Origin: a virus
Strand: one strand, 5' to 3'
Length of the DNA stretch: 64,000 bases
Virus record (IMG/VR): IMGVR_UViG_3300002835_000070
Span: 1 to 64,000 of that record
The first letter of the stretch is position 1. Each line of letters opens with the position of its first letter. Shown here piece after piece: positions 7,845 to 16,489 of the stretch. A program made the translations under genes and the position numbers. The notes below the pieces were generated by a model. It worked only from the letters and a program-made list of their open reading frames with translations, ran no database searches and had not been told where the DNA came from.

Positions 7845-8482
7845 TGCAAGAAGAAAATTCAGAAAAAAAAGACGTAAAAAAAAGAGCGTCTAAAATAACT
7901 GATTCAAAAAAAGAAGAAGTAAATTTAAAGAGCATATTATCTGAAAACGAAAATTTAAAGACAGAAATAAGATTGCTTAAATTAAAGATTGATGCGGTAA
8001 ATGATAAATCATATATTGAGGGATTAGAAACTGAAATAAATAGTATTACAGAAAAAGTTACTGATAAAAATTTAAGATTAGAATTAAATGCACTTAAACT
8101 AAAAAATAGTGTTCTTGAAGACCCTAAACGTAATAAAAATTTGGAAATTGTAGTAAACCAACTTACTAAAGAAATTCAAGATAAAAACGAGGTTATGTCA
8201 AAACATTTAGACGAAATTAAATTTAAAGACGAAACAATATCAGGGTTTCAAAAGGCTATTCTTTTTAGAGATAAAGAAATCAAACTTTTAAAACAAACTA
8301 TAAAAGACATAAATAAAAAATATAACGATTCTGAAGAAATGTACGAGCAGGTTTCTGTTACTTTAGAGGACTGTATGCGAGATAATGATAAATTAAAACT
8401 CGACTTGATTGAAAAAAAGAAGCCGATAGTTTTTGAGTATAGATTATTTGGTTTTAAGTTTTTCACTAAAACTTCATCTTAA
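7844..8482 (+). CDS. Long coiled-coil protein
   Basis: A 212-residue protein, almost entirely heptad-like (LKSILSENENLKTEIRLLKL through LKQTIKDINKKYNDSEEMYE), with a short C-terminal globular tail (EYRLFGFKFFTKT). The ATG at 7844 is chosen over 7835 because of the TAATG overlap. It might oligomerise or act as a scaffold for the glycosylation enzymes. No family recognised. Confidence 0.55.
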   Translation: MQEENSEKKDVKKRASKITDSKKEEVNLKSILSENENLKTEIRLLKLKIDAVNDKSYIEGLETEINSITEKVTDKNLRLELNALKLKNSVLEDPKRNKNLEIVVNQLTKEIQDKNEVMSKHLDEIKFKDETISGFQKAILFRDKEIKLLKQTIKDINKKYNDSEEMYEQVSVTLEDCMRDNDKLKLDLIEKKKPIVFEYRLFGFKFFTKTSS

Positions 8483-8488
8483 AAATTT

Positions 8489-9214
8489 ATGAAAAATCAC
8501 TTAATAATATTAATAGCGTATAAGCACTTTGATATAGTAAAGAGTAGCCTTGATAGTATTATTGGTTATAAAAATGCTGATGTATTTGTAGTTGAAAATA
8601 AATCTGAAAATTCTATTGAATTAGAAAATTATTTTATCACAAAAGACCTTGTAGGCTATATTCAATTTGAAACCAACATCGCAAATAGCGCAATAACTAT
8701 TTTTATTAGAGATTTTTGGGATTTAATTTCTCAATATGATTACGTTACAATTACTGATGGCGACCTTTTTATTGCGGACATAAACGAAACTTTTAAAGAG
8801 ATAATTGACGCTTTTAAAAACCCTGAAATCATCGTTAGTAGTGTTGATTTATGGCAGGGAAATAGTTATCTGAATGAGGTTAGATTATCTGAAAAAGAAT
8901 ATTTAGAAGATTCGTTAGTAAACCAAAGAGATTTTGGTGGTATTGAGGGCATAACAGGTGCGTTTTTAATAACTATTCAGAACAAGCATTTAGAAGCTAT
9001 AAGAGGTTATCTTTTTGTAGATAGTCATTTAGCTAATAAAGTAAATGAAATGCAAGGCAGGTGGTTTAAAACCAACAAAAATCTCGCATATCATTTAACT
9101 TGGGATTTATATTATGAGGGAAATGAATATTTTGAATGGAAAAAACAAGTTTTTGATAAAATATGGTTTGTTGAGAAATATTGTAATTATAAAATAATAA
9201 AATATGGAAAATAA
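8489..9214 (+). CDS. Glycosyltransferase-like protein, GT-A fold
   Basis: A 241-residue protein. HLIILIAYKHFDIVKSSLDS is the GT-A first strand and helix, VFVVENKS the second strand, and YVTITDGDLFI near residue 88 carries the DGD metal-binding site. A GGIEGITGAFLI segment follows in the acceptor region. It belongs to the family-2-like enzymes. The last 11 bases overlap the NeuD-like gene. Confidence 0.75.
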   Translation: MKNHLIILIAYKHFDIVKSSLDSIIGYKNADVFVVENKSENSIELENYFITKDLVGYIQFETNIANSAITIFIRDFWDLISQYDYVTITDGDLFIADINETFKEIIDAFKNPEIIVSSVDLWQGNSYLNEVRLSEKEYLEDSLVNQRDFGGIEGITGAFLITIQNKHLEAIRGYLFVDSHLANKVNEMQGRWFKTNKNLAYHLTWDLYYEGNEYFEWKKQVFDKIWFVEKYCNYKIIKYGK

Positions 9215-9881
9215 TAAAAAAAGAATTTTATTATTCGGTGGTGGTAATCAAGTGCATTACACAATCGACATTATCGAAAAAGAAAATAAGTATGAGATTG
9301 TGGGTATTATTGATTCAGTTCACGAAATAGGAACTGAAAGATATGGTTACAATGTTTTAGGGAGGCAAGAAAATTTGAGTGATATTGTAAAAGAGCATAA
9401 CATAGATGCGGGAATTATAACAATTGGCGACAATTGGTCACGGTCAATCGTGTATAATGCAATTACGAAACAAATGCCGAGTTTTCAATTCGTTAATGCA
9501 ATACATCCCTCTGTAATTATTGGTAAAAATGTTGATTTGGGATTTGGAGTTGTAATGATGGCAGGGGTTATTGTAAATCCTTTGGCTAAAATTGGAAACT
9601 TTACTTTTTTTGCAACGGGTTGTCAAATTGAACACGATTGTATTATTGAAGATTACGCAAGTGTTTCTGCGGGGTCTGTAATGGGTGGATATGTTACAAT
9701 AGGTAAATTTTCAGCAATAACATTAGGGGTTACAATATTAGACAGATTAAAAATAGGCGAAAATTCAGTAATAGGTTCAGGTAGTTTAGTTTTAAAAGAT
9801 ATTCCTGATAATGTATTGGCTCACGGAAATCCAATAAACAAAATAAGAGCAAGAATAACGGGAGAAAAATTTTTAAAGTAA
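9204..9881 (+). CDS. NeuD/PglD-family sugar O- or N-acyltransferase
   Basis: A 225-residue protein. The N-terminal Rossmann-like PglD domain (RILLFGGGNQVHYTIDII) is followed by a left-handed beta helix of hexapeptide repeats from about residue 100. The catalytic His lies in IEHDCIIEDYASVSAG. Length and both domains agree with NeuD/PglD acetyltransferases, which acetylate sialic-acid-type or bacillosamine-type sugars. It implies an acylated amino sugar in the viral glycan, consistent with the aminotransferase at 7176. Confidence 0.9.
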   Translation: MENNKKRILLFGGGNQVHYTIDIIEKENKYEIVGIIDSVHEIGTERYGYNVLGRQENLSDIVKEHNIDAGIITIGDNWSRSIVYNAITKQMPSFQFVNAIHPSVIIGKNVDLGFGVVMMAGVIVNPLAKIGNFTFFATGCQIEHDCIIEDYASVSAGSVMGGYVTIGKFSAITLGVTILDRLKIGENSVIGSGSLVLKDIPDNVLAHGNPINKIRARITGEKFLK

Positions 9882-9886
9882 AAATT

Positions 9887-10660
9887 ATGTACAAAGAATT
9901 AAAAGAAACGGGTATTTGTTTTTTAAGAAAAAACATTGAAGATGATTTAATAGAAGATTTAAGAAATGCAGTTAGTATATCTTTTGTGAAACACAGGGAA
10001 ATACAACTTGCTCTAAATAATGAAATTAATTCAGACGGAGTTGCTTTGAATGTTTTTAATGATGATTTTGCATACGTTAAATTGTTAGAAAAAATTATGG
10101 ATTTAGGTATAATTAAAGATTTGGAAACTAATTTTTTTAAAAGCAAGTTTATACTAAATTCTATGAGTGCTTTAGACAATAAACCTAATAGCCCTAATTT
10201 TTCAGCAATTGTACATAGGGATATAAAATTCTTTTCAAAAGACTTGCCTATTATGTTAAACGCATTAGTTTTGCTTGACGATTTTACTATTGAAAACGGT
10301 GCTACAATGCTATTGCCTAATTCACATAAAGTAGAAGAAAAACCAACCGATAAGTCTTTTATAAAAGAATGTGTTAGGGCGATAGGAAAAAAAGGCGATA
10401 TTCTTTTGTTTAACTCAAATATTTGGCATTGTTCAGCACCAAACAACACCAATGAGAGCCGTAGAGCAATACCTATGACATTTTCTAAATCTTGTATGAA
10501 GCAAATGTTTGATTACACTAAAAGCATTGAAACTGAATGTATGTATAATTTTTCAGACGAAATGAAGCAATTATTAGGATTTGATTCAAGAGTTCCGTCA
10601 TCATTGTACGAATGGTATTTACCTGCTGAAAAAAGATTTTATAAAAAAAACCAAGATTAA
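9887..10660 (+). CDS. Phytanoyl-CoA dioxygenase (PhyH)-like Fe(II)/2-oxoglutarate oxygenase
   Basis: A 257-residue protein. The HxD metal triad is in IVHRDIKF near residue 107, and the distal His in NIWHCSAPN near 184. An Arg for 2-oxoglutarate follows in ESRRAIPM. The GDILLFN strand precedes the distal His as in PhyH enzymes. In glycan clusters such oxygenases hydroxylate or oxidise sugar, lipid or amino-acid groups. The substrate is unknown. Confidence 0.8.
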   Translation: MYKELKETGICFLRKNIEDDLIEDLRNAVSISFVKHREIQLALNNEINSDGVALNVFNDDFAYVKLLEKIMDLGIIKDLETNFFKSKFILNSMSALDNKPNSPNFSAIVHRDIKFFSKDLPIMLNALVLLDDFTIENGATMLLPNSHKVEEKPTDKSFIKECVRAIGKKGDILLFNSNIWHCSAPNNTNESRRAIPMTFSKSCMKQMFDYTKSIETECMYNFSDEMKQLLGFDSRVPSSLYEWYLPAEKRFYKKNQD

Positions 10661-10679
10661 CAATAAACTAAATAACAAT

Positions 10680-10874
10680 ATGATATTAACGATAGATTTT
10701 GAAAATAAAGATTTGCCAAAAACATCATTCAAAGCATTTAAAGAAATGTTTGAAATTCTGTCCCCAAAAACTTCATTTGAATACAAGAACTATAACCTTG
10801 TAGATGATTCAACAGAAGTTTTTGCAGGAACTCAATTTCTGTTAAAAAGAATGGCAGATAGTTTAGAAAAATGA
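10680..10874 (+). CDS. Small hypothetical protein
   Basis: A 64-residue protein. The ATG at 10680 is preferred over an in-frame ATG at 10581 because the earlier one lies within the dioxygenase gene and an A-rich leader precedes 10680. No motif recognised. Its stop overlaps the start of the HNH gene (ATGA at 10871). Confidence 0.45.
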   Translation: MILTIDFENKDLPKTSFKAFKEMFEILSPKTSFEYKNYNLVDDSTEVFAGTQFLLKRMADSLEK

Positions 10875-11374
10875 TTATTCAGCAATTAGAACATAAAAAA
10901 GTAAGACCCTGCAAAGATTATCAATTGCGGGTTTTATTTCTTGACCCAAAGCCAATTTACGATAGGATTAAAGTTGACCATTTCAAAAGAATACAGAGTG
11001 TTCCAATTGGCGATATTTTTCCTATAAGTGGTAATATTTGCGGTTGTGGTTGTGGTGCTGAAGTAACAGGAAGAAGAAGACGTTGGGCTACGGATAGTTG
11101 TAAATATTTTGCTCAAGCAGTTTGGGCTATTATAAATGGTCATTCAGAAACAATTTCGAGTTATTTGCATTTATATCACGGGGTAATAGCTTGTATTGAA
11201 TGTGGTATTACAGACGTATATACAGAGTATGCTAACGGACTTTGCGTAAATTCAATACACAAAGACCATATTTTACCTGTTTTTAAGGGCGGAGGAGGTT
11301 GTTGGTTGTCAAACTATCAATATCTTTGCGACACCTGTCATAAACAAAAAACAAAAACTGATTTAAAAAAATAA
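10871..11374 (+). CDS. HNH endonuclease with extra cysteine cluster
   Basis: A 167-residue protein. The C-terminal HNH module has CIECG near residue 98, HKDHILPVFKGG near 133 (catalytic His), an LSNYQYLC segment and a CxxCH knuckle near 155. The N-terminal half has an unusual CGCGCGAEVTGRRRRW segment and a further Cys, probably another zinc site. Genes of this type in phages may be homing or packaging-associated nucleases or defence-like nucleases. Coupled to the preceding gene by ATGA overlap. Confidence 0.85.
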   Translation: MIIQQLEHKKVRPCKDYQLRVLFLDPKPIYDRIKVDHFKRIQSVPIGDIFPISGNICGCGCGAEVTGRRRRWATDSCKYFAQAVWAIINGHSETISSYLHLYHGVIACIECGITDVYTEYANGLCVNSIHKDHILPVFKGGGGCWLSNYQYLCDTCHKQKTKTDLKK

Positions 11375-11379
11375 AAAAA

Positions 11380-12027
11380 ATGAATTTAAAACCAACACAA
11401 AAATCATTAGATATAGTAGCATTAATCGCTACTAATGTATCGACATTCCACCACCATTATCACATACTTTTTGATATTGCTGAAACCTTTGGAGATAAGA
11501 AAATTAATTATGTGGAAATAGGGGCTTATGCAGGTGGAAGTTCTTGTCTGATGTTACAAAGATTAAATACCACAATCGTCAGTATTGACTTGGGCGAACC
11601 TATACCAAAAGGCGTAGTTTTTGAGAATGTAATTAATTATAAAAATAATAATAATTATTATAAATATATTCAAGGTAATTCGCAAATTATTGAAACTAAA
11701 AACGAAGTAATTGGAGCGTTAAGCAATTCAAGAGTTTTGGGTTATAGTAATAAAATTGATTTGTTGTTTATTGATGGCGACCACTCTTTAAATGGTGTAC
11801 TTGCTGACTTCAATATGTATAGCGATTTAGTTGCTATTGGCGGGTATATTGTGTTTGACGATTATTACGATGACGTTCATAGTCCTGACGTTAAAAAAGC
11901 ATTGGATGAAATTATATTGCCTAATCTTGTAGATTACGAAATTATAGGTACTTTGGAGAACTCTTTAGGGGCATACCCAAGCGAACTTAAAGACGGTAAC
12001 TGTTTTATAATTAAAAAGGTTAAATAA
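11380..12027 (+). CDS. Class I SAM-dependent methyltransferase (Methyltransf_24-like)
   Basis: A 215-residue protein. Motif I is VEIGAYAGGSS near residue 48, the acidic end of strand 2 is SIDLGE near 68, and the active-site-type LLFIDGDHSLNGVLAD near 127 is followed by GGYIVFDDYYD. This is the CmcI/Methyltransf_24 pattern, typical of O-methyltransferases acting on sugars or antibiotics. It probably methylates the glycan. Its stop overlaps the next start (ATGA at 12024-12030 region). Confidence 0.85.
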   Translation: MNLKPTQKSLDIVALIATNVSTFHHHYHILFDIAETFGDKKINYVEIGAYAGGSSCLMLQRLNTTIVSIDLGEPIPKGVVFENVINYKNNNNYYKYIQGNSQIIETKNEVIGALSNSRVLGYSNKIDLLFIDGDHSLNGVLADFNMYSDLVAIGGYIVFDDYYDDVHSPDVKKALDEIILPNLVDYEIIGTLENSLGAYPSELKDGNCFIIKKVK

Positions 12028-12734
12028 TGACTTTAGGAATTACATTACATACATATCAAAGGGCTGACGGTCAAACACCTCATCTTCTTTCAAGGACAAT
12101 TCAAAGTATCGTAAATCAGTCGTACCAAAATTTTAAGATTTTCATAGTTGGGGATAAATATGAAGATAACCAAGAGTTTGAGGATGTGATTAATGGATTT
12201 GTTGAAATTGCAGACAAAATTTTTTACGAGAACTTGCATTTTGCTCACGAGCGAGATAAATACTTGGGCGTAAATAATTCTGCTCTTTGGAATTGCGGTG
12301 GCGCAAATGCGTTAAACCACGCTAACAACTTGGCTAAAGCACACGGTATAACGAAAGTTTGCCATATAGACCACGATGATATTTGGCTTCCAAACCATTT
12401 AGAGTTAATTGCTAAAGCGATTGTAGAGAAAAACAACCCTGCCTTTATCCATACTTTAAGTCAATACATACATAATCCTGTATTTCCTCAAATGGTAGTT
12501 GACGGACAGGTAATAGAGTATTATCCCGCCTACTGTTGTTTGATTCATAGTTCAGTTTATATGGATTTGGAACAGTTACATTTGCCTTACAGAGATATGT
12601 GGGCTGAAGAGGGTCGGTATTTTCCAAGTGACGGAGATTTGTGGGAAAGGATTAGAGAAAAATGTACCGCAGAAAATTTAAAATGCTATGTTATCAGACA
12701 GGTAACTTGCATACACGAAAACGAAAACTATTAA
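12027..12734 (+). CDS. Family 2 glycosyltransferase
   Basis: A 235-residue enzyme. LGITLHTYQRADGQTPHL is the first strand, SIVNQSYQNFKIFIVGD the classic second element of GT2, and KVCHIDHDDIWLPNHL near residue 110 the DxD site. The C-terminal half has a PSDGDLWERI segment corresponding to the catalytic acidic region. Directly coupled to the methyltransferase gene. Confidence 0.85.
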   Translation: MTLGITLHTYQRADGQTPHLLSRTIQSIVNQSYQNFKIFIVGDKYEDNQEFEDVINGFVEIADKIFYENLHFAHERDKYLGVNNSALWNCGGANALNHANNLAKAHGITKVCHIDHDDIWLPNHLELIAKAIVEKNNPAFIHTLSQYIHNPVFPQMVVDGQVIEYYPAYCCLIHSSVYMDLEQLHLPYRDMWAEEGRYFPSDGDLWERIREKCTAENLKCYVIRQVTCIHENENY

Positions 12735-12745
12735 AAACAAAAACT

Positions 12746-13141
12746 ATGAAACTATATTTTGCAATTTACCTTTTAGGGTCTGTCGTTTCGCTTGTAATGA
12801 CGTTAATTACTTTATTTTTAAGCAAGACTGCTTCTGACGAACTTATGGATATAGCCAACGATAAAATATCCGAAAGTTTCAATCACTATGAGAGAATGAA
12901 TTTTGTAAATCCGAATACTTACTGCGCAGTAAACTTTTTAATGTCTTGGTTTCAAGTGGCGATGTTTCTTTATTCTTATTTGCCGAGTAGATTTTACATA
13001 AAAATAAATTTTTATAGATTTATTTCAGCGATTTTTATTTGGATTCATACTAAAACAGGAGCGATAGCACACGCAGTCGTTAATAAGCATAACGATACTA
13101 TAAGAGATTATAACACAAAGCACGGAATTAAAAACGAATAA
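12746..13141 (+). CDS. Small membrane protein
   Basis: A 131-residue protein. The ATG at 12746 is preferred over 12662, which lies inside the glycosyltransferase gene and adds a basic non-conserved extension. A first membrane helix spans about residues 3-25 (FAIYLLGSVVSLVMTLITLF) and a second, weaker segment about 60-75 (FLMSWFQVAMFLYSYL). Family unknown; it may anchor glycan enzymes to the host membrane. Confidence 0.5.
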   Translation: MKLYFAIYLLGSVVSLVMTLITLFLSKTASDELMDIANDKISESFNHYERMNFVNPNTYCAVNFLMSWFQVAMFLYSYLPSRFYIKINFYRFISAIFIWIHTKTGAIAHAVVNKHNDTIRDYNTKHGIKNE

Positions 13142-13158
13142 ATAAAATAGAATATAAA

Positions 13159-13332
13159 ATGGAAAGAATGTTTACTGACACAGGTTTTGAGGTTACTCAA
13201 TTAGTTGGAAATAAAAAAACAAAATTTGTTGAAACGAGAGAAGAAGCAAAAAAACTTACAGAAAGGGCAGGGTATTTTTATACAGTGCTTGATGCAAAGA
13301 AAAATATAATCGGGTTCGGAATACCTAAATAA
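13159..13332 (+). CDS. Small hypothetical protein
   Basis: A 57-residue protein (MERMFTDTGFEVTQLVG start, GFGIPK end) with the A-rich leader usual in this window. Composition is that of a small soluble alpha/beta protein, with a TREEAKKLTERAG helix. No family recognised. Confidence 0.45.
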   Translation: MERMFTDTGFEVTQLVGNKKTKFVETREEAKKLTERAGYFYTVLDAKKNIIGFGIPK

Positions 13333-13348
13333 TAATTAATTAAAAAAA

Positions 13349-13675
13349 ATGGAAAAAACACACACGCTTATTTATGGATGTTCTGACGATATAGTAGAAA
13401 TTGACGGTCAGATTCAAGCAGAATACAACAATTACACACTTGCTTCAAGAGGTATTCCTTTTGAGTGTTCAGACGAAACTAAAGGTATAATTACCTATGA
13501 TGGAGATTGGTTAATCACAGTAGAGAAAGAGGGAAGCCTGTTTCAGGAATTAAGACCAAATGTAGGGGACGTTGGCAAACACAAAGATTTAGCTTTCAAA
13601 TGTACTTCGTATAGCGATGTGCTGATTTTGAAAGATGGAATTTTATGGGTAAAAATAAATGGTAGGAAAGTTTAA
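13349..13675 (+). CDS. Hypothetical protein
   Basis: A 108-residue beta-rich protein. The HTLIYGCSDDIVEIDG start and a GIPFECSDETKGIITYDGDW middle suggest a small beta sandwich. No membrane segment. It stands between a small gene and a possible promoter at 13681. Function unknown. Confidence 0.5.
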   Translation: MEKTHTLIYGCSDDIVEIDGQIQAEYNNYTLASRGIPFECSDETKGIITYDGDWLITVEKEGSLFQELRPNVGDVGKHKDLAFKCTSYSDVLILKDGILWVKINGRKV

Positions 13676-13680
13676 ATGCC

Positions 13681-13688
13681 TATATTTG
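13681..13688 (+). promoter_or_regulatory. Possible promoter -7 box
   Basis: TATATTTG lies 30 bases upstream of the next ATG. No TTG is found at the usual 15-16 base spacing (GTA is there instead), so this is a weak or incomplete promoter. Confidence 0.35.
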
Positions 13689-13718
13689 TAATCAAGAAAT
13701 TTTTAAATAACAACAAAA

Positions 13719-13979
13719 ATGGAAACAACTTTCAAAAAAGTAGAGGCTAAATTCAAGTTCTCTAAAGATTGGACAGACATAACCGAGAAAACACAATTGG
13801 TTACTGTTGACCTAATTATTAATTATCACAACAAAACTTTTAGCGTTACTCCTAACAACCAAGTTTCGGGAAAATTCACGTTCTGTCAAGGAGGTGCTAA
13901 TTCTGCTATTATGTGGAACACAGTATTGGAAACAATCAAAGAAGCAACATATTTCGCTCATAAAGAGTTGGAATTTTAA
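13719..13979 (+). CDS. Hypothetical protein
   Basis: An 86-residue soluble protein with alternating strands (TTFKKVEAKFKFSKDW, TQLVTVDLIINYHNKTFSV) and a helix at the end. No motif recognised. It may be expressed from the weak promoter box at 13681. Confidence 0.5.
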   Translation: METTFKKVEAKFKFSKDWTDITEKTQLVTVDLIINYHNKTFSVTPNNQVSGKFTFCQGGANSAIMWNTVLETIKEATYFAHKELEF

Positions 13980-14013
13980 CAACAACATTTATTAATCACT
14001 AAAACAAAAGATT

Positions 14014-14238
14014 ATGAGTGAAACTATTCACACAGTACCCGAATTAAAGGTGCTTCAAATTGCAATAGTTTGTCATCAGGCAAACAAAGCGTGGTGCGAT
14101 GCACACGGAGATACAACTCAAAAAAATTGGGACGAAGCAGAGGGTTGGCAACGTCAAAGCGCAATTACAGGAGTTCTTTTTAGAATTGGTAATCCTGAAG
14201 CGGGACACGATGCGCAACACAACGGTAAACCGCTATGA
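14014..14238 (+). CDS. N-terminal half of a split RyR-domain-like phage protein
   Basis: A 74-residue protein. LQIAIVCHQANKAWCDAHGD and WQRQSAITGVLFRIGNPEAG reproduce the first half of the RyR-domain-like phage protein family, in which a conserved DGWVYG and KTHPC second half normally follows. Here the match breaks after QHN (14215-14223) and the frame ends a few codons later. The second half appears at 14451 after 227 inserted bases (see findings). Function of the family in phages is not established. Confidence 0.7.
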   Translation: MSETIHTVPELKVLQIAIVCHQANKAWCDAHGDTTQKNWDEAEGWQRQSAITGVLFRIGNPEAGHDAQHNGKPL

Positions 14239-14280
14239 GTAGTGGCGGATTTGGAACTACTCACTTTAAATTTAGCAATA

Positions 14281-14433
14281 ATGTCAAAAGAAAAAACAAA
14301 ACTTCAAGAACCAACTATCCCGCCATTACTTATAGCGGATGTTAACATATCGGTTTGCGAACACAATAATTTAATAATAAAAAAGAAAACGGTAAAATGT
14401 CCGCATTGTGGCAAAATATGGAAAGTTGTCTAA
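14281..14433 (+). CDS. Small zinc-knuckle protein inside the split RyR gene
   Basis: A 50-residue protein if the ATG at 14281 is used (in-frame ATG also at 14242). It ends with KCPHCGKIWKVV, a half zinc ribbon, with an upstream CEH that could complete a Cys3His or Cys2His site. It occupies most of the 227-base interruption, which argues that the interruption is a small inserted gene. Its 3' end overlaps the frame of the second RyR half. Confidence 0.4.
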   Translation: MSKEKTKLQEPTIPPLLIADVNISVCEHNNLIIKKKTVKCPHCGKIWKVV

Positions 14434-14642
14434 GCAAACTGGATGCTAACGCTTGGTTGGAAGACAAGAAAAAAGACGGTTGGGTTTATGGAGAGGTTAA
14501 AGATGCCGAAGCCAAAACACACCCTTGTATAGTGCATTTCGAGGAACTGCCTGAATTTCAAAAGAAAAAAGACGCTCTTTTCTGCGCAATTGTTGATTCA
14601 TTATCAGCTAATAAAATGCTAACAATAACAAAATTAAAATAA
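14397..14642 (+). CDS. C-terminal half of a split RyR-domain-like phage protein
   Basis: 81 residues from the first ATG (14397; 14418 is an alternative). From about residue 18 on the sequence AWLEDKKKDGWVYGEVKDAE, then KTHPC, then ELPEFQKKKDALF, is the canonical second half of the RyR-like family. The first 17 residues have no counterpart. Joined to 14014-14223 it would rebuild a normal protein of about 133 residues. Confidence 0.65.
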   Translation: MSALWQNMESCLSKLDANAWLEDKKKDGWVYGEVKDAEAKTHPCIVHFEELPEFQKKKDALFCAIVDSLSANKMLTITKLK

Positions 14643-14647
14643 ATAAA

Positions 14648-15112
14648 ATGGAAAATAGAACTGCACAACCTATGATAATAACGGTTGAAAATAAAACTGA
14701 AAAAGAAATGCAAGATGTTATTTTGTTTGGCGCATCAAATATATTTAATAATTTATTATCCAAAAAAGATAATTTAATTGAGGGTTTAGAAATAAAATCA
14801 TTTATACCCAATGTTGAATATAGTGACATAATTTTAAAAACAATAACCAATACTCTTCATATTCAAAATATAGGTTTTAAAATTAATAATAGACCCGATG
14901 AATTTGATTTATTTATAAAAACGAAAGATATTAATGGCAATGTTGCTCAAATGAACGCACAATTAAATTCAGATTTAAAAAAAGAAGACGGACAAGCAAA
15001 AGGATATGATTTTTATACGGAAAGAAAATTTAGAATAGATGCTTTTACTGAATTAATAATACCTAAAATACTTGCAAAAACTAAAATAACTATTTACATT
15101 TATTACATATAA
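14648..15112 (+). CDS. Candidate capsid-domain paralogue, single domain
   Basis: A 154-residue protein. It shows the family order: QPMIITVENKTEKEMQDVIL at the start, SFIPNVEYSDIIL, FDLFIKTKDINGNVAQ near residue 95, then RIDAFTELIIPKILAKTK and a final YIYYI strand. Compared with 59233 it is shorter and the DPYQQQ block is replaced. It directly precedes the GT4 gene with one base between stop and start. Likely a minor capsid or decoration protein; homology is by eye. Confidence 0.6.
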   Translation: MENRTAQPMIITVENKTEKEMQDVILFGASNIFNNLLSKKDNLIEGLEIKSFIPNVEYSDIILKTITNTLHIQNIGFKINNRPDEFDLFIKTKDINGNVAQMNAQLNSDLKKEDGQAKGYDFYTERKFRIDAFTELIIPKILAKTKITIYIYYI

Positions 15113-15113
15113 A

Positions 15114-16388
15114 ATGGCTACAAAACCACAAAAATTAAAAAACCTATTATTCTTCGGAGATTTTGGCTGTACAACAGGATTCGCAAACGTTTCTAAAGAA
15201 TTAATTGAAAATTGGGCTAAAGACAAAAACCTAAAAATAGTTGTTTTCGCAATTAACGACTATGGCAAAGAGCCTTACGATTACTTGCCAAACGTAAAAG
15301 TAATACCTGCAATGTCGTCTGTACTTGCTGACGAACCAAAAGATGATGTGTATTGCAGATTACAGTTTTTACGACTTTTAATGCACAACGACTTCGATGT
15401 TGTGTTTTGTTTGAACGATATTGAAATTTTCAATGAAATGGGCGAACATTTAAGAAACGTAAAAAACGAAAAGAGAAAACAGAACAAACCGAGTTTTAAA
15501 TCTATGGTTTACTTCCCAATTGATAGTGAGCCAAGACCTGTTGACTTGAAAATATTGGATTTCTTTGAAGAAGCTATCACTTATACCGAATACGCTAAAA
15601 GCGTACTAACTCCTTTGACTACTCCGTCAAACGCTAAAAAAATTAAGGTAATTCCTCACGGTTGCAATACTAAAGAATTTTACCCGCTTTCTGAAGAAGA
15701 AAAATTAAAAGCAAAATTAGAAATAGTTGGAGAGGGTAATGAAGAAACTTTCTTATTTGGAACTGTCAATAGAAATTCAGCAAGAAAAGACTTGGGTAGT
15801 TTGGTTTTAGGATTTTCTACATTCAAGCGTAATTCAGAAGCAAATGCCGTGCTTTACTTACATTGTAATCCATTAGACCCATCAGGTATAAATATTCACA
15901 GATTATGTGAGCGTTTAGGTTTAAGAGTAGGGGTTGATATTATATTTCCAAAATCACATAGCGAAAACAAAGGTTGTGATAATGCAGAATTGAATAGAAT
16001 TTATAATGCTTTAGATTGCTTTGTTACAACAACTACCGCAGAGGGATGGGGTTTAACCGTTACGGAAGCAATGGCGACCAAAACTTTAGTAGTTTGTCCG
16101 CAACATACTTCTTTGACAGAAATTACAGAAGCAGGAAACAATACAATTTCTTTTATGTTCAATCAGGCAAATGTTTTTGTAAACGACTTTGAAAAAATAC
16201 GTTTCACAACAAATCCTCACGAAGTAACCAATTTACTTGGGATAGTTTACAATCTAAAACACGATGAGGAAGAAGTACAAATAATTGCTCAAGAGAAAGT
16301 AGAACGTGCTTACGAAAAGGTAAAAGGTTTGAAATGGGAAAATGTAGCAAAAGAGTTTAAATTAAAAATAGACAAATTAGCAAAATAA
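15114..16388 (+). CDS. Family 4 glycosyltransferase, GT-B fold
   Basis: A 424-residue protein of full length. The N-terminal domain starts LLFFGDFGCTTGFANVSKEL. A linker VIPHGCNTKEFYPL near residue 180 precedes the C-terminal nucleotide-sugar domain (GTVNRNSARKDLGSLV). The GT4 signature TTTAEGWGLTVTEAMA near residue 305 supplies both glutamates of the E-x7-E motif. A retaining transferase, probably extending the viral glycan. Last enzyme of the cluster. Confidence 0.93.
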   Translation: MATKPQKLKNLLFFGDFGCTTGFANVSKELIENWAKDKNLKIVVFAINDYGKEPYDYLPNVKVIPAMSSVLADEPKDDVYCRLQFLRLLMHNDFDVVFCLNDIEIFNEMGEHLRNVKNEKRKQNKPSFKSMVYFPIDSEPRPVDLKILDFFEEAITYTEYAKSVLTPLTTPSNAKKIKVIPHGCNTKEFYPLSEEEKLKAKLEIVGEGNEETFLFGTVNRNSARKDLGSLVLGFSTFKRNSEANAVLYLHCNPLDPSGINIHRLCERLGLRVGVDIIFPKSHSENKGCDNAELNRIYNALDCFVTTTTAEGWGLTVTEAMATKTLVVCPQHTSLTEITEAGNNTISFMFNQANVFVNDFEKIRFTTNPHEVTNLLGIVYNLKHDEEEVQIIAQEKVERAYEKVKGLKWENVAKEFKLKIDKLAK

Positions 16389-16416
16389 AAAAAAACCTGC
16401 GTTAATGGCAAGTAGG

Positions 16417-16456
16417 GAAACTTCGTGAAAAATTGTACATAAAGTAGCGAAGTTTC
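16417..16456 (+). other. Intergenic stem-loop
   Basis: GAAACTTCG at 16417-16425 pairs perfectly with CGAAGTTTC at 16448-16456 across a 22-base loop, in the 101-base gap after the GT4 gene. No T-run follows, so it is not a standard terminator. It may stabilise or process the message, or be part of a small RNA. Confidence 0.5.
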
Positions 16457-16489
16457 AAGGGCTGAATTTAATAACTAATTCAAAAGAAA

